NCBI GenBank assembly: GCA_018647275.1
Contig: JABGTH010000036.1
Span: 1-15,530, forward strand
DNA: 15,530 bases
Source of the DNA: Paracoccaceae bacterium
GTDB lineage: Bacteria > Pseudomonadota > Alphaproteobacteria > Rhodobacterales > Rhodobacteraceae
Direction of reading: 5' to 3'
Part shown: positions 14,328 through 15,530 of the stretch, in pieces
Numbering within the stretch: the first letter of the stretch is position 1
Layout of the letters: every line of letters starts with the position of its first letter
Position numbers and translations under genes: made by a program
The notes under the pieces: generated by a model
The model's database searches: none
Told to the model about the DNA's origin: nothing
The model's input: the letters and a program-made list of their open reading frames with translations, nothing else

Positions 14328-15530
14328 TTATCGGTGACCAGTTGCGAGCTGACGCTCCAACCATTGTGAGTATTGTGAAATGCCGTAGCAAATTGGGAAG
14401 AAGAACAAGACTGCTGCCAGCCACAACTCCCAATAGACGCCGTTCCATTCTGTAGAAGCGAGGATCGGGCCACGGATCATGCCGACCAGATCGAACATCG
14501 AAATGACCGAGACCAGAACCGTATCCTTGAACAGACCCACCGCCACGTTCACGATCCCCGGAATGGAAATCTTCAACGCTTGCGGCAGAATGATCAAACG
14601 CATGGATTGCGCATAATCAAGCCCAAGACTGCCCGCCGCTTCCGCTTGCCCCTTTGGCAAAGCAGCAAGGCCACCACGCACCACTTCCGCAATATAGGCG
14701 GCCGAGAACATGGTAATCATGATGATCACACGCAAGATCAGGTCAAAGTTAGACCCCGGTGGCAAGAAGTATCCCAAAACCACGTTCGCTACGAAAAGCA
14801 ATGTGATCAACGGAACGCCGCGAATGAATTCAATGAAGACCACGCAGATCCACTTAATGATGATCATGTCCGACTGACGGCCCAGAGCCAAAAGGATACC
14901 GATTGGCAAGGACAAGGAGACGCAGACCACACCAAGGATGAAGTTTAACATGAACCCACCCATATCGCGTGATGGAATCGATTCCAGCGCTAGGAAGCCG
15001 GACAAAGGATCCGTGATAATGCCCATGAAGGACCAGATCAGCACAGTCGCCAAAATGCCGCCGATCAAGCCCATCGCGAAGCTTTGATACTCAAGCTTTG
15101 TGAAGACAAAGTAGCCGACGATCAAGCCAACTGCGACCATGATTGGCACCATCAAAGAGCCGCCCCAGATCAGCCAAAAGGCCAACAACGGAAAAATCGC
15201 AGTGATGATCAACAGCTTGCGTGGCAGTTTGTTAAACAGAACCGGTGCAGCTGCGAAGAACAGCATGAAGAACGCGACTGTCGGACGCCAGTATTCCTCG
15301 CTCGGGTATTTGAATCCGAACAACAGCTGCGGCCAACGTTCCGTGAGGACCGAGAAACAGCCCCCCGTTTTGCCTTGTAGGATTTCGCGGCACTCAGCCA
15401 AGGAATCCGTTGTCCAAACGCCATTGTAGAACCAAGGGAACGCGCCAGAGACGATCATGTAGATGAAGTAAATCGCAAGCAACGTCAGGATCGTATTGAA
15501 CCAGCCGTCAAACAGGTTCTTCTTGATCCA
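14328..15530 (-). CDS. bztC: Polar amino-acid ABC transporter permease (BztC/AapM type), 5' end beyond window
   Basis: The 400 visible residues of an inner-membrane permease. The frame is open to the right-hand edge ([22 protein letters not shown]...), so the TTG at 15482 is not the start and perhaps 20-40 residues are missing. Features in order: a first helix, a loop with three cysteines ([15 protein letters not shown]), several extra helices, and then the MetI-like core from about [20 protein letters not shown]. The EAA loop contacting the ATPase is [23 protein letters not shown], followed by [13 protein letters not shown]. The long N-terminal membrane part before the core is typical of BztC/AapM and not of HisM/GlnP. 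It pairs with the ATPase 16 nt downstream; the other permease and binding protein should lie to the right of the window. Confidence 0.93.
   Translation of the reverse strand, partial: WIKKNLFDGWFNTILTLLAIYFIYMIVSGAFPWFYNGVWTTDSLAECREILQGKTGGCFSVLTERWPQLLFGFKYPSEEYWRPTVAFFMLFFAAAPVLFNKLPRKLLIITAIFPLLAFWLIWGGSLMVPIMVAVGLIVGYFVFTKLEYQSFAMGLIGGILATVLIWSFMGIITDPLSGFLALESIPSRDMGGFMLNFILGVVCVSLSLPIGILLALGRQSDMIIIKWICVVFIEFIRGVPLITLLFVANVVLGYFLPPGSNFDLILRVIIMITMFSAAYIAEVVRGGLAALPKGQAEAAGSLGLDYAQSMRLIILPQALKISIPGIVNVAVGLFKDTVLVSVISMFDLVGMIRGPILASTEWNGVYWELWLAAVLFFFPICYGISQYSQWLERQLATGHR

Noticed and set aside
14312..14473. 54-residue N-terminal extension of the ABC ATPase
   Set aside because: It overlaps the permease 3' end, has non-family residues, and is excluded by the AAGGAGG site before 14311.
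1..15530. CRISPR array, insertion sequence, prophage, toxin-antitoxin or defence island
   Set aside because: No regular repeats, transposase or integrase motifs, terminal inverted repeats or small toxin-antitoxin pairs were seen on either strand.

Overview
The window looks like chromosome of an alphaproteobacterium of the Rhodobacterales (Roseobacter group). This rests on the gene order rpmH-rnpA-yidD-ttcA-(EAL remnant)-yidC-MOSC-engB-argB, on protein wording close to what I remember of Roseobacter homologues (YidC starting MDDQNKN, ArgB starting MKTQDM), and on the BztC/BztD-type amino-acid importer. No database search was possible. Base composition looks moderate and even, and I saw no island-like break, integrase, insertion sequence, prophage or CRISPR array.

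Layout. (1) 1-1098: the 3' part of a GH42 beta-galactosidase gene entering from the left. (2) 1176-1252, minus: tRNA-Arg(ACG), with a shared terminator-like hairpin between it and the GH42 gene. (3) 1322-4926, minus: a tight three-gene unit, transcribed from a TVP38/VTT membrane protein through a MerA-like flavoprotein disulfide reductase to a membrane sensor histidine kinase. No response regulator is visible. (4) 4927-5202: a divergent control region with a candidate rpmH promoter. (5) 5203-6911, plus: rpmH, rnpA, yidD and ttcA, the classic ribosome/RNase P/membrane-insertion cluster plus a tRNA thiolase. (6) 6984-7762: a clearly broken EAL (c-di-GMP phosphodiesterase) gene. (7) 7902-11996, plus: yidC, a MOSC-domain gene, engB and argB, closely packed. 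(8) 12055-13484, plus: a fatty-acid-hydroxylase/sterol-desaturase family membrane protein overlapping by 4 nt a small eight-cysteine iron-sulfur protein. (9) 13547-15530, minus: the ATPase and one permease (incomplete) of a polar amino-acid ABC importer, convergent with region 8 across a shared terminator.

How the genes work together. The central block is housekeeping: ribosomal protein L34, the RNase P protein, YidD and YidC for membrane-protein insertion, EngB for large-subunit assembly, ArgB for arginine synthesis, and TtcA for tRNA C32 thiolation. The tRNA-Arg(ACG) at the left has a C at position 32 and so could be a TtcA substrate. The flanking blocks are accessory metabolism: sugar hydrolysis, membrane redox and signalling, lipid hydroxylation, and amino-acid uptake.

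I found no convincing wholly new system. The observations most worth a second look are the decayed EAL gene, the desaturase/Fe-S pair, and the VTT-flavoprotein-kinase operon.
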